Assembly (NCBI GenBank): GCA_023391905.1 | Contig: JAEWAD010000297.1 | Location: 1-11,710 of the forward strand | DNA length: 11,710 nt | Reading direction: 5' to 3' | From: Pseudomonadota bacterium | GTDB taxonomy: Bacteria; Pseudomonadota; Alphaproteobacteria; Rhizobiales; Kaistiaceae | Shown here: one piece after another, positions 1 to 7,393 of the stretch | How the letters are laid out: each line of letters opens with the position of its first letter | Position numbering within the stretch: the stretch's first letter is position 1 | The notes under the pieces: generated by a model | The model's database searches: none | Told to the model about the DNA's origin: nothing | What the model saw: only the letters and a program-made list of their open reading frames with translations | Program-made: the position numbers and the translations under genes

Positions 1-61
1 ACCCGACACCCCGTCCCGAACCCGATCCGAACACAAAACGTCCGCGACCGGCCGGGAGGAT

Positions 62-80
62 CGGAGCCGGTCAGGCTCCG
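62..80. other. GC-rich hairpin near the left edge
   Basis: A 7-bp inverted repeat (CGGAGCC and GGCTCCG) flanks a 5-nt loop. It has no T tract on either side, so a terminator role is unproven. The rest of 1-149 shows no credible coding frame; it is the region downstream of the transglycosylase gene. Confidence 0.3.
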
Positions 81-127
81 GCGTGGCCGCGGCCCCGAAA
101 CGGGCGATCGCGGCGCACGAAGCATTC

Positions 128-145
128 ATGCCGGCGAGCCGGCAT
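128..145 (-). terminator. Possible terminator hairpin after the transglycosylase gene
   Basis: A perfect 8-bp inverted repeat, ATGCCGGC and GCCGGCAT with 2 nt between, lies 4 nt past the stop codon of the minus-strand transglycosylase gene. The position and GC-rich stem suit a transcript end. No U tract follows in the direction of transcription, so it is not a canonical intrinsic terminator and may only stabilise the 3' end. Confidence 0.4.
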
Positions 146-149
146 CGCC

Positions 150-650
150 TCAGTTCGAGGCGATGATCTGCTGGACCTTGCCGCAATAGCGCAGCGGGCC
201 CTTGCTCATGCGGGTGGCGCCGTGGCCGCCATTGTACTTCAGGATCGTGCCGCAGAGATCGCCGCCGGCGAGCTTGCGCGCCTGGCCGAGATACTTCATG
301 CCGAACTTGATGTTGGTGGCGGGGTCGTAGAGAGCCTTGGCGGAGCCCGAATAGCCCATGCCGCGCGCGGTCTGCAGCTTGAGCTGCATCAGCCCGATCT
401 CGCCGGCCGAACCGGTGACCTTCGGATTGTAATTGCTTTCGACCGTGACGACGGCGTGGGCCAGCGACAGCGGAACGTTGTTGGCGGCGGCGTGGGTCTT
501 GATCAGTGCATCGTAGCGGCTGCGCTCGGCAGCAGCGACCCGGGTTTCATTCGACTTCAGGATACGCTTCGACTGGGCCGAGGCGGGCGAGATGGCGAGG
601 GCGCTGGTGGCAACGAGGGCGGCCAAAGCGAGAACGCTGAACTTCTTCAT
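150..650 (-). CDS. Small secreted lytic transglycosylase (SLT domain)
   Basis: This 166-residue protein is predicted to cleave the MurNAc-GlcNAc bond of peptidoglycan in the periplasm by the lytic transglycosylase reaction. Residues 1-25 form a Sec signal peptide (KK, a hydrophobic run, then a likely cut after A25 in SPASA-Q). The SLT fold fills about 45-160. The likely catalytic glutamate is E71 in VESNYNP, followed by the family motifs GEIGLMQL, DPATNIKFGMKYL and YNGGHG. It is compact: a bare catalytic domain with a signal peptide, as in small alphaproteobacterial SLT proteins. The start is fixed by the signal peptide, although no strong Shine-Dalgarno sequence precedes it (GAGAG lies about 13 nt upstream). 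It is monocistronic as far as can be seen, with a hairpin right after the stop. Family assignment is firm; the physiological role is not. Confidence 0.9.
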   Translation of the reverse strand: MKKFSVLALAALVATSALAISPASAQSKRILKSNETRVAAAERSRYDALIKTHAAANNVPLSLAHAVVTVESNYNPKVTGSAGEIGLMQLKLQTARGMGYSGSAKALYDPATNIKFGMKYLGQARKLAGGDLCGTILKYNGGHGATRMSKGPLRYCGKVQQIIASN

Positions 651-724
651 ACTTGGGGGTGAACTCTCATCATTGAAGATGGAGCATCGTTTCGCCGCCC
701 AAGAGTCCCGAAATGGGGCACCGG

Positions 725-753
725 AACTAAAATCAGATTACAGACTTTAACAA
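725..753 (-). promoter_or_regulatory. AT-rich patch, candidate promoter region of the transglycosylase gene
   Basis: The gap 651-793 holds one markedly AT-rich patch in an otherwise GC-rich window. Read on the minus strand it gives TTGTTA (753-748) as a possible -35 box. TTAGTT lies 17 nt downstream, with TAATCT as an alternative -10-like hexamer nearer. The -10 matches are poor, so this is a composition-based suggestion. It lies about 75-100 nt upstream of the transglycosylase start. No terminator for the amidase gene is obvious in the gap. Confidence 0.25.
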
Positions 754-793
754 TCCGTGATCCCCATTCCGGCGCCCATTTTTCTTTGCCGGC

Positions 794-1579
794 TCAATGT
801 TCGTGGCCTGCCCCAGCGGCAGCCGCCGCCCCCTTCGTCAGGCTTCGCGCCAGCCTGTGGAGGGTGGCGATCGTCGAGGAATCGGCGATTCCGTCGACCC
901 GCTCCGGCCGGAAATGGCGCTGGAACGCCGTCACGACCTGTTCGGTAGCCGTATCGTAAATGCCTGTGATCTGAAGAGGATAGCCATAGAGCGCCAGCAT
1001 GGCCTGGAGAGCCTCGATCGGCGCCCCATTTTCACCGACGCTAAAAAAACGACCACCGCGAATCGGTTCCGGCTCGACGAAATGACCTACCCCAGCGGCG
1101 GCAAGGCGCGCCCAGGGAAACTTCTCGCCAGGGTCGCGCTTGCGGTCCGGCGCAATGTCCGAGTGCGCAAGGATTCGTTCCGGACGAATGCCGTGACGAG
1201 CGCAAATGTCGCATGCGAGCGCGATGACCGCATCGACCTGGACATCCGGAAAATCGGGGTAGCCGTGATCATGGCCACGATTGGCGATCTCGATCCCGAC
1301 CGACCGGGAGTTGATATCGCCCTCGCCATGCCATGACGAAACGCCCGCATGCCAGGCCCGGTCGCGCTCTGCCACCAGCTGGGTGATGGTGCCGTCCTCG
1401 GCCACGACATAGTGGCAGGAAACGTTGGAGGCGGCGTCGCAGAGCAGGTCGATGGCGGCTTCCGCGCTCTTCATGTCGGTGTAGTGGAGCACCAGCATGT
1501 CGATGGCGAGCCCCTCGGCGCGCGCGCCGAAATTCGGCGAGGGCCGCCAGGCAACGCCCGGCAATGCGACGTCGGTCAT
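794..1579 (-). CDS. N-acetylmuramoyl-L-alanine amidase (Amidase_2) with peptidoglycan-binding domain
   Basis: This is a zinc amidase of the AmpD/AmiD type, predicted to cut the bond between MurNAc and L-Ala in peptidoglycan or muropeptides. With the start at 1579 it has 261 residues. The Amidase_2 domain spans about 10-165: H32 in LVLHYTD, H139 in LAHSDIAPDRKRDPG and D149 are the likely zinc ligands, and E97 in VGIEIAN is a likely catalytic or structural acid. A PG_binding_1-like helical domain follows at about 180-245 (GAPIEALQAML, ITGIYDTATEQVVTAFQ). No signal peptide is visible, so a cytoplasmic AmpD-like recycling role or non-Sec export remains open. The start was chosen because GGAG lies 5 nt before the second ATG of an ATGATG pair; a longer frame to 1642 would overlap the upstream gene and is unlikely. 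It lies 28 bp after the J-domain gene, probably in one operon. Confidence 0.88.
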   Translation of the reverse strand: MTDVALPGVAWRPSPNFGARAEGLAIDMLVLHYTDMKSAEAAIDLLCDAASNVSCHYVVAEDGTITQLVAERDRAWHAGVSSWHGEGDINSRSVGIEIANRGHDHGYPDFPDVQVDAVIALACDICARHGIRPERILAHSDIAPDRKRDPGEKFPWARLAAAGVGHFVEPEPIRGGRFFSVGENGAPIEALQAMLALYGYPLQITGIYDTATEQVVTAFQRHFRPERVDGIADSSTIATLHRLARSLTKGAAAAAGAGHEH

Positions 1580-1607
1580 CATGTCTCCATCAGGTGGCGG
1601 CCGAAGC

Positions 1608-2324
1608 TCAGGCGAAGGCCCGCTCGCGGCGAATGCGGTCATAGGCGCCGTTCAGCGCGGCGAGCTTCGCCGTGGCGATGGCGAGGAACTCGGCCGGCAC
1701 GCCGCGCGCGATCAGCTTGTCGGGATGCGTCTCGGCGACGATGCGGCGATAGTGACGCTTCACCTCGTCGTTGCTGGCGTCGCGGTCGATGCCGAGGATC
1801 AGGTACGGGTCGCCCTCTTCCGGCACGACATGGCGGCTCGTGATGCGGGCGAAGGCGGCCTCGCGAATGCCGAAGATCGTCGCCACCTGGTCGAGGAAGG
1901 CGAGCTCGGCCTCATGCACCATGCCGTCGGCCTTGGCGATGTGGAACAGCCCGTCGATGATGTCCTCGAACACCGGCGAGCCCTTGTCGAACAGGCTGGC
2001 GAGCTTGCGCGCATAGGCGTCGAAGCCGGCGACGTCCTGCTTGGCGAGGTTGAACAGCCGCGCCACGTTCTGGTGCTCGGCCGGCGGGATCTCGAACAGT
2101 TCCTCGAACGCCGCCACTTCGTGCGGCGTGACGACGCCGTCGGCCTTCGCCATCTTGGCCGACAGCGCGATCATCGATACGGAGAACGCCACCTGCCGCC
2201 GGTCCTCGGGCGAGCCGAGCAGCGCCGTGCGCACGGTTTCGATGAGCGCGTCCAGCGCCTGACCGATGGTGCAGGAGCCGGGCAGCTGCCGGATGAGATC
2301 GCCGAGTCGTTGCCAGATTGTCAT
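1608..2324 (-). CDS. DjlA-like J-domain co-chaperone with TerB domain
   Basis: This 238-residue protein joins a TerB-like helical domain (about 40-165) to a C-terminal J domain (about 171-236). The J domain carries the HPD motif at 200-202 in AETHPDKL, needed in this family to stimulate DnaK ATPase. The TerB part shows the paired acidic signatures AKADG at 59-63 and 130-134. The order matches DjlA, but E. coli DjlA has an N-terminal membrane anchor and here none is evident (the N-terminus MTIWQRLGDLIRQLPG is amphipathic), so the protein may be soluble. I start at 2324 because the sequence before it (to 2420) lacks family character; the ribosome site there is weak. The next gene in the same direction is the amidase. 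The client is unknown; a link to envelope homeostasis is inferred from that neighbour only. Confidence 0.85.
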   Translation of the reverse strand: MTIWQRLGDLIRQLPGSCTIGQALDALIETVRTALLGSPEDRRQVAFSVSMIALSAKMAKADGVVTPHEVAAFEELFEIPPAEHQNVARLFNLAKQDVAGFDAYARKLASLFDKGSPVFEDIIDGLFHIAKADGMVHEAELAFLDQVATIFGIREAAFARITSRHVVPEEGDPYLILGIDRDASNDEVKRHYRRIVAETHPDKLIARGVPAEFLAIATAKLAALNGAYDRIRRERAFA

Positions 2325-2497
2325 CGCCAGAGAATAGGCGACCCGATCCCGGCGCGCGAGAGTCAGGGTGTCGCGCAGGGAAGCGATCCACGCTAGAAGC
2401 GGGGCTTCACCGCTTCCCACCGAGCCTGCCTTGCCCCCTTCCGCCTCCCCCCAGCCGCGCGACCTCGCCGGCCGGACAGGCTCGCCGTCGCGCAGGA

Positions 2498-2526
2498 TTG
2501 ACGCCGCGCCCCTGAGCCTTACTCAT
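2498..2526 (+). promoter_or_regulatory. Weak candidate promoter for the 5-oxoprolinase gene
   Basis: The 237-bp gap between the divergent J-domain and oxoprolinase genes contains TTGACG (2498-2503), a good -35 match. ACTCAT lies 17 nt later (2521-2526) and is only a 3 of 6 match to a -10 box. GAGGG lies 7 nt before the oxoprolinase ATG and is its likely ribosome site. Nothing else stands out in the gap, including no convincing promoter for the J-domain gene. Confidence 0.25.
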
Positions 2527-2561
2527 GCCCTCCGGATTCTGTTCGGAGCGAGGGCATCGGC

Positions 2562-5500
2562 ATGGCGCAGTGGGACTTCTGGATCGATCGGGGCGGCACC
2601 TTCACCGATATCGTCGCCCGCGATCCCGAGGGCCGGATCCGCGCCCACAAGCTGCTTTCCGAGAATCCGGGCGCCTATCGCGACGCGGCGGTGCAGGGCA
2701 TCCGCGAGCTGATCGGCGTCGCTCCCGGCGCGCCGATCCCGCCCGGGCTGATCGACACCGTCAAGATGGGCACCACCGTCGCCACCAACGCGCTGCTCGA
2801 GCGCAAGGGCGACCGCACGCTGCTGCTGATCACACGCGGTTTTCGCGATGCGCTCGCCATCGGCTACCAGGCGCGGCCCGACATTTTCGCGAAAAAGATC
2901 GTCAAGCCGGAGCTGCTCTACGAGCGCGTCGTCGAGGTCGACGAGCGCGTGCGCGTCGACGGCACGATCGAGGCCGCGCCCGAGCTTTCCGCCGTCGAGG
3001 CGGCGTTGCAGGTAGCCTATGACGACGGCATCCGCGCCGTCGCCATCGTCTTCATGCATGCCTGGAAATATCCGGCGCACGAAGCCGCGGTCGCGACCGT
3101 CGCCGAAAAAGTCGGTTTCCCGCAGATCTCGGTCAGCCACCGCGTCTCGCCGCTGATGAAGCTGGGCGGGCGCGGCGACACGACGGTCGGCGACGCCTAT
3201 CTGTCGCCGATCCTGCGCCGTTATGTCGAACAGGTGGCGGGGGAATTGGGGGCGTCTTCGGATCGGACGGTGCTGGTACCCCCCACCCAACCCTCCCCCA
3301 CAAGGGGGGAGGGCTTGACCGAAGCGGCTGTAACGTCGTCGATGCCGCCCGCCGATGAGCCCTCTCCCCCCTTGTGGGGGAGAGTTGGAGAGAGGGGTAC
3401 CACCTCCCAAGCCACGAACGCCCCCCGCCTGATGTTCATGATGTCCTCCGGCGGGCTGACGGCGGCGGAGCTGTTCCAGGGCAAGGACGCCATCCTCTCC
3501 GGCCCCGCGGGCGGCGTCGTCGCGGCGGTGGAGACGGCGCGACAGGCGGGCTTCGGCCAGGTGATCGGCTTCGACATGGGCGGCACCTCGACCGACGTCT
3601 CGCATTATGACGGCGCCTATGAGCGCTCCTTCGAGACCGAGGTGGCGGGCGTGCGCATGCGCGCGCCGATGATGCGCATCCACACGGTCGCGGCCGGCGG
3701 TGGCTCGATCCTGCATTTCGAGGCCGGGCGTTTCCGCGTCGGCCCGGATTCCGCCGGCGCCGATCCGGGGCCGGCCGGCTACCGGCGCGGCGGACCGCTC
3801 ACCGTCACCGACGCCAACATCATGACCGGCAAGCTCCGCCCGGAGCATTTTCCAAGGATCTTCGGACCGAGCCGCGACCAGCCGCTCGACGCGGAAGCCG
3901 TGCGGGCCGGCTTCGCGGCGCTCGCGGCCGAGATCGGCGACGGGCGCAGCGCGGAGGAGATCGCCGACGGCTTCCTCAAGGTCGCCGTCGCCAACATGGC
4001 GAATGCGATCAAGAAGATTTCGGTCCAGCGCGGCTATGACGTCACCGACTATGCGCTGAACTGCTTCGGCGGCGCCGGCGGCCAGCACGCCTGCATGGTC
4101 GCCGACGCGCTCGGCATGAAGACGGTGCTGATCCACCCCTTCTCCGGCATCCTCTCCGCCTATGGCATGGGCCTCGCCGACATCCGCGCCGGCCGCAGCC
4201 GGGCGATCGTGAAGCCGCTCGCCGACGCGGCCCTGCCGGCGCTGCATGCCGAGGCCGAGGCGTTATCGGGCGAAGTCCGTGCCGAACTGGCGCAGCAGGG
4301 CGTCGAGGCGGCCGAGATCTCCGTCCGCGCGCACCTCCGCTATGACGGCACCGACACGCCGATCCCGGTCGAGGCGCTCGACCGGCCGAACGGCGCCTGG
4401 CTACCGCTCGCCGCCATACGCGCCGCCTTCGAGGCGGCGCACAAAAAGCAGTTCGGCTTCGTCTTCGAGAACAAGGCGATCGTCGTCGAGAGCCTCGAGG
4501 TCGAGGCGGTCGGCGGCGGCGCGGCGATCGAAGAGCCCGACGAGGCGGCGCCGGAAAGCCGGCCCGAACCCTCGGACCACGTCGCGATCTTTTCCGAGGG
4601 CGCGGCGCACGATGCCGGCATCTTCCGCCGCGCCGATCTTCCGCGCGGCGCCGTCGTCGCCGGCCCGGCGCTTGTCATCGAGCCGCACCAGACCATCGTC
4701 GTCGAGCCCGGCTGGCAGGCCACGATCACCGGCCGCGACCATGTCGTGCTGGCCCGCGTCACGCCCATCGCCCGCAACCACGCGATCGGCACAGAGGCCG
4801 ACCCGGTGATGCTGGAGGTGTTCAACAACCTGTTCATGTCGATCGCCGAGCAGATGGGGCTGACGCTGCAGAACACGGCGCATTCGGTCAACATCAAGGA
4901 GCGGCTCGATTTCTCCTGCGCCGTCTTCGACCATGCCGGCGCCCTGATCGCCAACGCGCCGCATATCCCGGTGCATCTCGGCTCGATGGACCGCTCGGTC
5001 GAGACGATCATCGAACTGAACCGGGGCGCGATGCGGCCGGGCGACGTCTATGCGCTGAACGCGCCCTATAATGGCGGCACGCATCTCCCCGACATCACGA
5101 TCGTCTCGCCGGTCTTCGACGAAGAGGGCCGCGAGATCCTGTTCTTCGTCGCGAGCCGCGGCCACCACGCCGATGTCGGCGGCACGGCGCCCGGCTCGAT
5201 GACGCCGCGCGCCACCACGGTCGACGAGGAAGGCGTGCTGATCGACAATTTCAAGCTCGTCGACCAGGGCCGTTTCCGCGAGGCGGAACTGGTCACGCTG
5301 CTGACCGACCACCCCTACCCCGTCCGCAACCTCGCGCAGAACATCGCCGACCTGAAGGCGCAGATCGCCGCCAACGAGAAGGGCGTGCAGGAACTGCGGA
5401 AGATGGTCGAGCATTTCGGGCTCGAAATCGTCACCGCCTATATGGGCCACGTCCAGGACAACGCCGCCGAGAGCGTGCGCCGCGTGCTCGGCCGTCTGAA

Positions 5501-6344
5501 GGACAGCGAATTCGCGGTCGAGACCGACCAGGGCGCGGTCATCCGGGTGAAGATCACCGTCGACCGCGACAGGCGCGAGGCCGTCGTCGACTTCACCGGG
5601 ACCTCGCCGCAGCAGGCGACGAATTTCAACGCGCCGGAACCCGTCACCCGGGCGGCCGTGCTCTACGCCTTCCGCGTCATGGTCGAGGGCGACATCCCGA
5701 TGAATGCCGGCTGCCTGCGGCCGATCCGCATCGTCATTCCCGAGGGCTCGATGCTGGCGCCGCGCTATCCGGCCGCCGTCGTCGCCGGCAATGTCGAGAC
5801 CAGCCAGCAGGTGACCAACGCGCTGTTCGGCGCCTTCGGCGCGCTCGCCGCGTCTGAGGGCACGATGAACAACCTGACCTTCGGCAACCAGACCTACCAG
5901 TATTACGAGACGCTCTGCTCCGGCGCGCCGGCCGGCATCCTCAACGATGGCACCGGCTTCGACGGCGCCGACGGCGTGCATGTGCACATGACCAATTCGC
6001 GCCTCACCGACCCCGAGGTGCTGGAGTTCCGCTTCCCCGTGCTGCTGGAGGATTTTCACATCCGCGAGGGTTCCGGCGGGCGTGGAAAATGGTCGGCCGG
6101 CGGCGGCACGAAGCGGACGATCCGATTCCTGGAGGCGATGGAATGCGCCATCCTCGCCTCGCACCGCACGGTCGCGCCGCACGGCCTCGACGGCGGCGAG
6201 CCCGGCCAGCTCGGCCGGACCGAGGTGCGCCGCAACGACGGCACGATCGAGACGCTAAGAGGCTGCGACCAGACCCTGCTCGCCGCCGGCGAGGCCGTGA
6301 TCGTCACGACACCCACCGGAGGAGGATTCGGGAGGGCGGGCTGA
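2562..6344 (+). CDS. 5-oxoprolinase, ATP-hydrolysing (HyuA-HyuB fusion)
   Basis: It is predicted to hydrolyse 5-oxo-L-proline to glutamate at the cost of ATP, a cytosolic step that salvages cyclised glutamate. The 1260 residues match the single-chain OPLAH-type layout: N-terminal hydantoinase A part (about 5-215), hydantoinase A core (about 285-560), HyuA C-terminal part (about 570-735) and hydantoinase B half (about 747-1255). Phosphate-binding signatures of the actin-like ATPase fold are visible as DRGGTFTD (9-16) and DMGGTSTD (338-345). The stretch HYDGAYERSFETEVAGVRMR followed by APMMRIHTVAAGGGSILHF is typical of true 5-oxoprolinases rather than generic HyuA. Oddities: residues about 239-280 come from an in-frame palindromic repeat, and position 406 is Gly in GPAGYRRGG, where I recall Cys in many homologues. 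The start is supported by GAGGG 7 nt upstream. It is a lone gene with no hydantoinase, transporter or glutathione gene beside it. Confidence 0.92.
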   Translation: MAQWDFWIDRGGTFTDIVARDPEGRIRAHKLLSENPGAYRDAAVQGIRELIGVAPGAPIPPGLIDTVKMGTTVATNALLERKGDRTLLLITRGFRDALAIGYQARPDIFAKKIVKPELLYERVVEVDERVRVDGTIEAAPELSAVEAALQVAYDDGIRAVAIVFMHAWKYPAHEAAVATVAEKVGFPQISVSHRVSPLMKLGGRGDTTVGDAYLSPILRRYVEQVAGELGASSDRTVLVPPTQPSPTRGEGLTEAAVTSSMPPADEPSPPLWGRVGERGTTSQATNAPRLMFMMSSGGLTAAELFQGKDAILSGPAGGVVAAVETARQAGFGQVIGFDMGGTSTDVSHYDGAYERSFETEVAGVRMRAPMMRIHTVAAGGGSILHFEAGRFRVGPDSAGADPGPAGYRRGGPLTVTDANIMTGKLRPEHFPRIFGPSRDQPLDAEAVRAGFAALAAEIGDGRSAEEIADGFLKVAVANMANAIKKISVQRGYDVTDYALNCFGGAGGQHACMVADALGMKTVLIHPFSGILSAYGMGLADIRAGRSRAIVKPLADAALPALHAEAEALSGEVRAELAQQGVEAAEISVRAHLRYDGTDTPIPVEALDRPNGAWLPLAAIRAAFEAAHKKQFGFVFENKAIVVESLEVEAVGGGAAIEEPDEAAPESRPEPSDHVAIFSEGAAHDAGIFRRADLPRGAVVAGPALVIEPHQTIVVEPGWQATITGRDHVVLARVTPIARNHAIGTEADPVMLEVFNNLFMSIAEQMGLTLQNTAHSVNIKERLDFSCAVFDHAGALIANAPHIPVHLGSMDRSVETIIELNRGAMRPGDVYALNAPYNGGTHLPDITIVSPVFDEEGREILFFVASRGHHADVGGTAPGSMTPRATTVDEEGVLIDNFKLVDQGRFREAELVTLLTDHPYPVRNLAQNIADLKAQIAANEKGVQELRKMVEHFGLEIVTAYMGHVQDNAAESVRRVLGRLKDSEFAVETDQGAVIRVKITVDRDRREAVVDFTGTSPQQATNFNAPEPVTRAAVLYAFRVMVEGDIPMNAGCLRPIRIVIPEGSMLAPRYPAAVVAGNVETSQQVTNALFGAFGALAASEGTMNNLTFGNQTYQYYETLCSGAPAGILNDGTGFDGADGVHVHMTNSRLTDPEVLEFRFPVLLEDFHIREGSGGRGKWSAGGGTKRTIRFLEAMECAILASHRTVAPHGLDGGEPGQLGRTEVRRNDGTIETLRGCDQTLLAAGEAVIVTTPTGGGFGRAG
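3274..3402. repeat. 129-bp composite palindromic repeat inserted in frame in the oxoprolinase gene
   Basis: Left arm 3274-3314 and right arm 3359-3402 are inverted copies; after reverse-complementing the right arm, a 25-nt core matches at 24 positions. Each arm is also a hairpin by itself: CCCTCCCCC with GGGGGGAGGG on the left, CTCTCCCCC with GGGGGAGAG on the right. A 44-nt spacer separates the arms. Both ends carry TGGTACC in inverted orientation. The span is 129 bp, exactly 43 codons, and reads through in the host frame as a Pro/Ser/Gly-rich segment with PSPTRGEG and PSPPLWGRVGERG. No stop is introduced. It falls between the N-terminal and core HyuA parts, just before the conserved LMFMMSSGGLT segment, where a surface loop is plausible. 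Because GGTACC is itself palindromic, a target duplication cannot be told from the arm ends. Confidence 0.85.
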
Positions 6345-6348
6345 GACC

Positions 6349-6375
6349 TTCACCTCTCCCATCGGGAGAGGTGAA
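6349..6375. repeat. Perfect 12-bp palindrome between convergent genes
   Basis: TTCACCTCTCCC and GGGAGAGGTGAA are perfectly complementary around the 3-nt loop ATC. The hairpin lies in the 41-bp gap between the converging oxoprolinase and dehydrogenase genes, the right place for a bidirectional transcript end. No T tract follows on either strand. Its CTCTCCC/GGGAGAG core also occurs in the right arm of the repeat inside the oxoprolinase gene, so it may belong to the same repeat superfamily as a single-hairpin form. Confidence 0.7.
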
Positions 6376-6385
6376 AGAGTGCCCC

Positions 6386-7393
6386 CTACCAGCCTTCCAC
6401 CACCGTCTTGCCGATCGAGCGGCCGCTTTCGACGAGCTGGTGCACGTCGCGGAGCGTCGCCGCGTTGATCGGCCGGACGCGGTTGGTCAGCGTCGTGCGG
6501 ACTTTACCCGCCTCGACGAGCCCCGCCACCTCGTTCAGCAGCTTGTGCTGCTCGATCATGTCCGCCGTCTGGTGCACGGGCCGGGTAAACATCGATTCCC
6601 AATGGATGCCGACCGCCTTGCCCTTGAACGGCACGATGTCGAGCGTCGCCATGTCGTCGATGACGCCGACATGCCCCTGCGGCGCGACCAGCTTCTGGAT
6701 CGCCGGCCAGTGGTGAATGGTCTGGGTCAGCGCCAGCACGATGTCGACGGCCGGAATGCCGATCCGCGCCACCTCCTCGTCGAGCGGCTTCCTGTGGTCG
6801 ACGACGTGATGCGCGCCGAGGCCCTTCACCCAGTCGACGGTCTCGGGCCGCGAGGCGGTGGCGATGACCGTTAGGCCTGTCAGTGCACGGGCGAGCTGGA
6901 TCGCCATCGAACCGACGCCGCCGGCGCCGCCGACGACCAGCAGCGAGCGCGGGTCCGCGCCCTTGCCCTTCCGCACGCCGATCCGGTCGAACAGCAGCTC
7001 ATAGGCGGTGATGGTGGTGAGCGGCAGCGCAGCGGCTGCAGCGAAATCGAGCGTCGCCGGCATGCGGCCGACGATGCGCTCGTCGACCAGATGGTATTCG
7101 GCATTGGTGCCGGGCCGGTCGATGGTGCCGGCGTAGTAGACGCGGTCACCCGGCTTGAACAGGGTCACCTCGGCGCCGACCGCGTCGACGATGCCGGCGG
7201 CGTCGTAGCCGAGCACGCGCGGCGAGTCCGATCCGGCGCGGGCGCGGACCTTGGTATCAACCGGATTGACCGACACCGCCTCGACGCGGACGCGCAGGTC
7301 GCGCGGCCCGGGCTCCGGCAGGGGTAGCGTCAGGTCGACGAGCGCATTGGGGTCAGTAGCGGGAAGCGAGGCGGTGAAGGCGATGGCGCGCAT
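6386..7393 (-). CDS. Zinc-independent alcohol dehydrogenase / quinone oxidoreductase family protein
   Basis: This 335-residue medium-chain dehydrogenase/reductase resembles the 'zinc-type alcohol dehydrogenase-like' subfamily (TIGR02817-like). Such enzymes reduce quinones or reactive carbonyls with NADPH in the cytosol. The GroES-like part covers about 1-125 (SVNPVDTKVR, VLGYDAAGIVDAVG, FKPGDRVYYAG, NAEYHLVDER). The nucleotide-binding fold starts near 150 with VVGGAGGVGS (153-162). The C-terminal signature MFTRPVHQTADMIEQHKLLN fits the subfamily. The catalytic-zinc cysteine of classical alcohol dehydrogenases is absent (NPVD stands at that place), which points to a zinc-free reductase despite the usual name. 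The start at 7393 has GGAG 6 nt upstream; an in-frame ATG at 7420 is less likely. It is divergent from an HxlR regulator, as in the E. coli ytfG/ytfH arrangement, suggesting induction by electrophiles. The natural substrate cannot be read from sequence. Confidence 0.87.
   Translation of the reverse strand: MRAIAFTASLPATDPNALVDLTLPLPEPGPRDLRVRVEAVSVNPVDTKVRARAGSDSPRVLGYDAAGIVDAVGAEVTLFKPGDRVYYAGTIDRPGTNAEYHLVDERIVGRMPATLDFAAAAALPLTTITAYELLFDRIGVRKGKGADPRSLLVVGGAGGVGSMAIQLARALTGLTVIATASRPETVDWVKGLGAHHVVDHRKPLDEEVARIGIPAVDIVLALTQTIHHWPAIQKLVAPQGHVGVIDDMATLDIVPFKGKAVGIHWESMFTRPVHQTADMIEQHKLLNEVAGLVEAGKVRTTLTNRVRPINAATLRDVHQLVESGRSIGKTVVEGW

Noticed and set aside
734..750. CtrA-like box (TTAA-N7-TTAA) in the transglycosylase promoter region
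   Set aside because: Only the first half matches (TTAA-N7-AATC on the minus strand), too weak to claim.
1580..1642. Longer amidase start at 1642
   Set aside because: It would overlap the end of the J-domain gene and add a stretch without family character; the ATG at 1579 has GGAG at better spacing.
1497..2396. Plus-strand open frame opposite the amidase start and the J-domain gene
   Set aside because: No recognisable domain. The minus strand carries the HPD J domain and the TerB repeats over the same bases.
2325..2420. Longer J-domain protein start at 2420
   Set aside because: The extra residues show no membrane anchor or conserved sequence; the MTIWQRLGDL start fits better, though its ribosome site is weak.
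3274..3402. Reading the repeat as a sign that the oxoprolinase is a pseudogene
   Set aside because: The insertion is a multiple of three and stop-free, and the sequence on both sides stays in one frame to the normal C-terminus.
3274..3402. CRISPR repeat or transposon end
   Set aside because: There is no regular array of repeats and spacers and no transposase gene; it is a single composite palindrome.
2523..4247. Long minus-strand open frame (574 codons) opposite the oxoprolinase gene
   Set aside because: The frame is rich in Arg, Gly, Ala, His and Asp with no domain signature, as expected from the antisense of a GC-rich gene. The plus strand encodes a clear enzyme family along its length.
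4401..6182. Long minus-strand open frame (593 codons) opposite the HyuB half
   Set aside because: Same compositional shadow; it has no credible start, ribosome site or motif, and HyuB conservation explains the plus strand.
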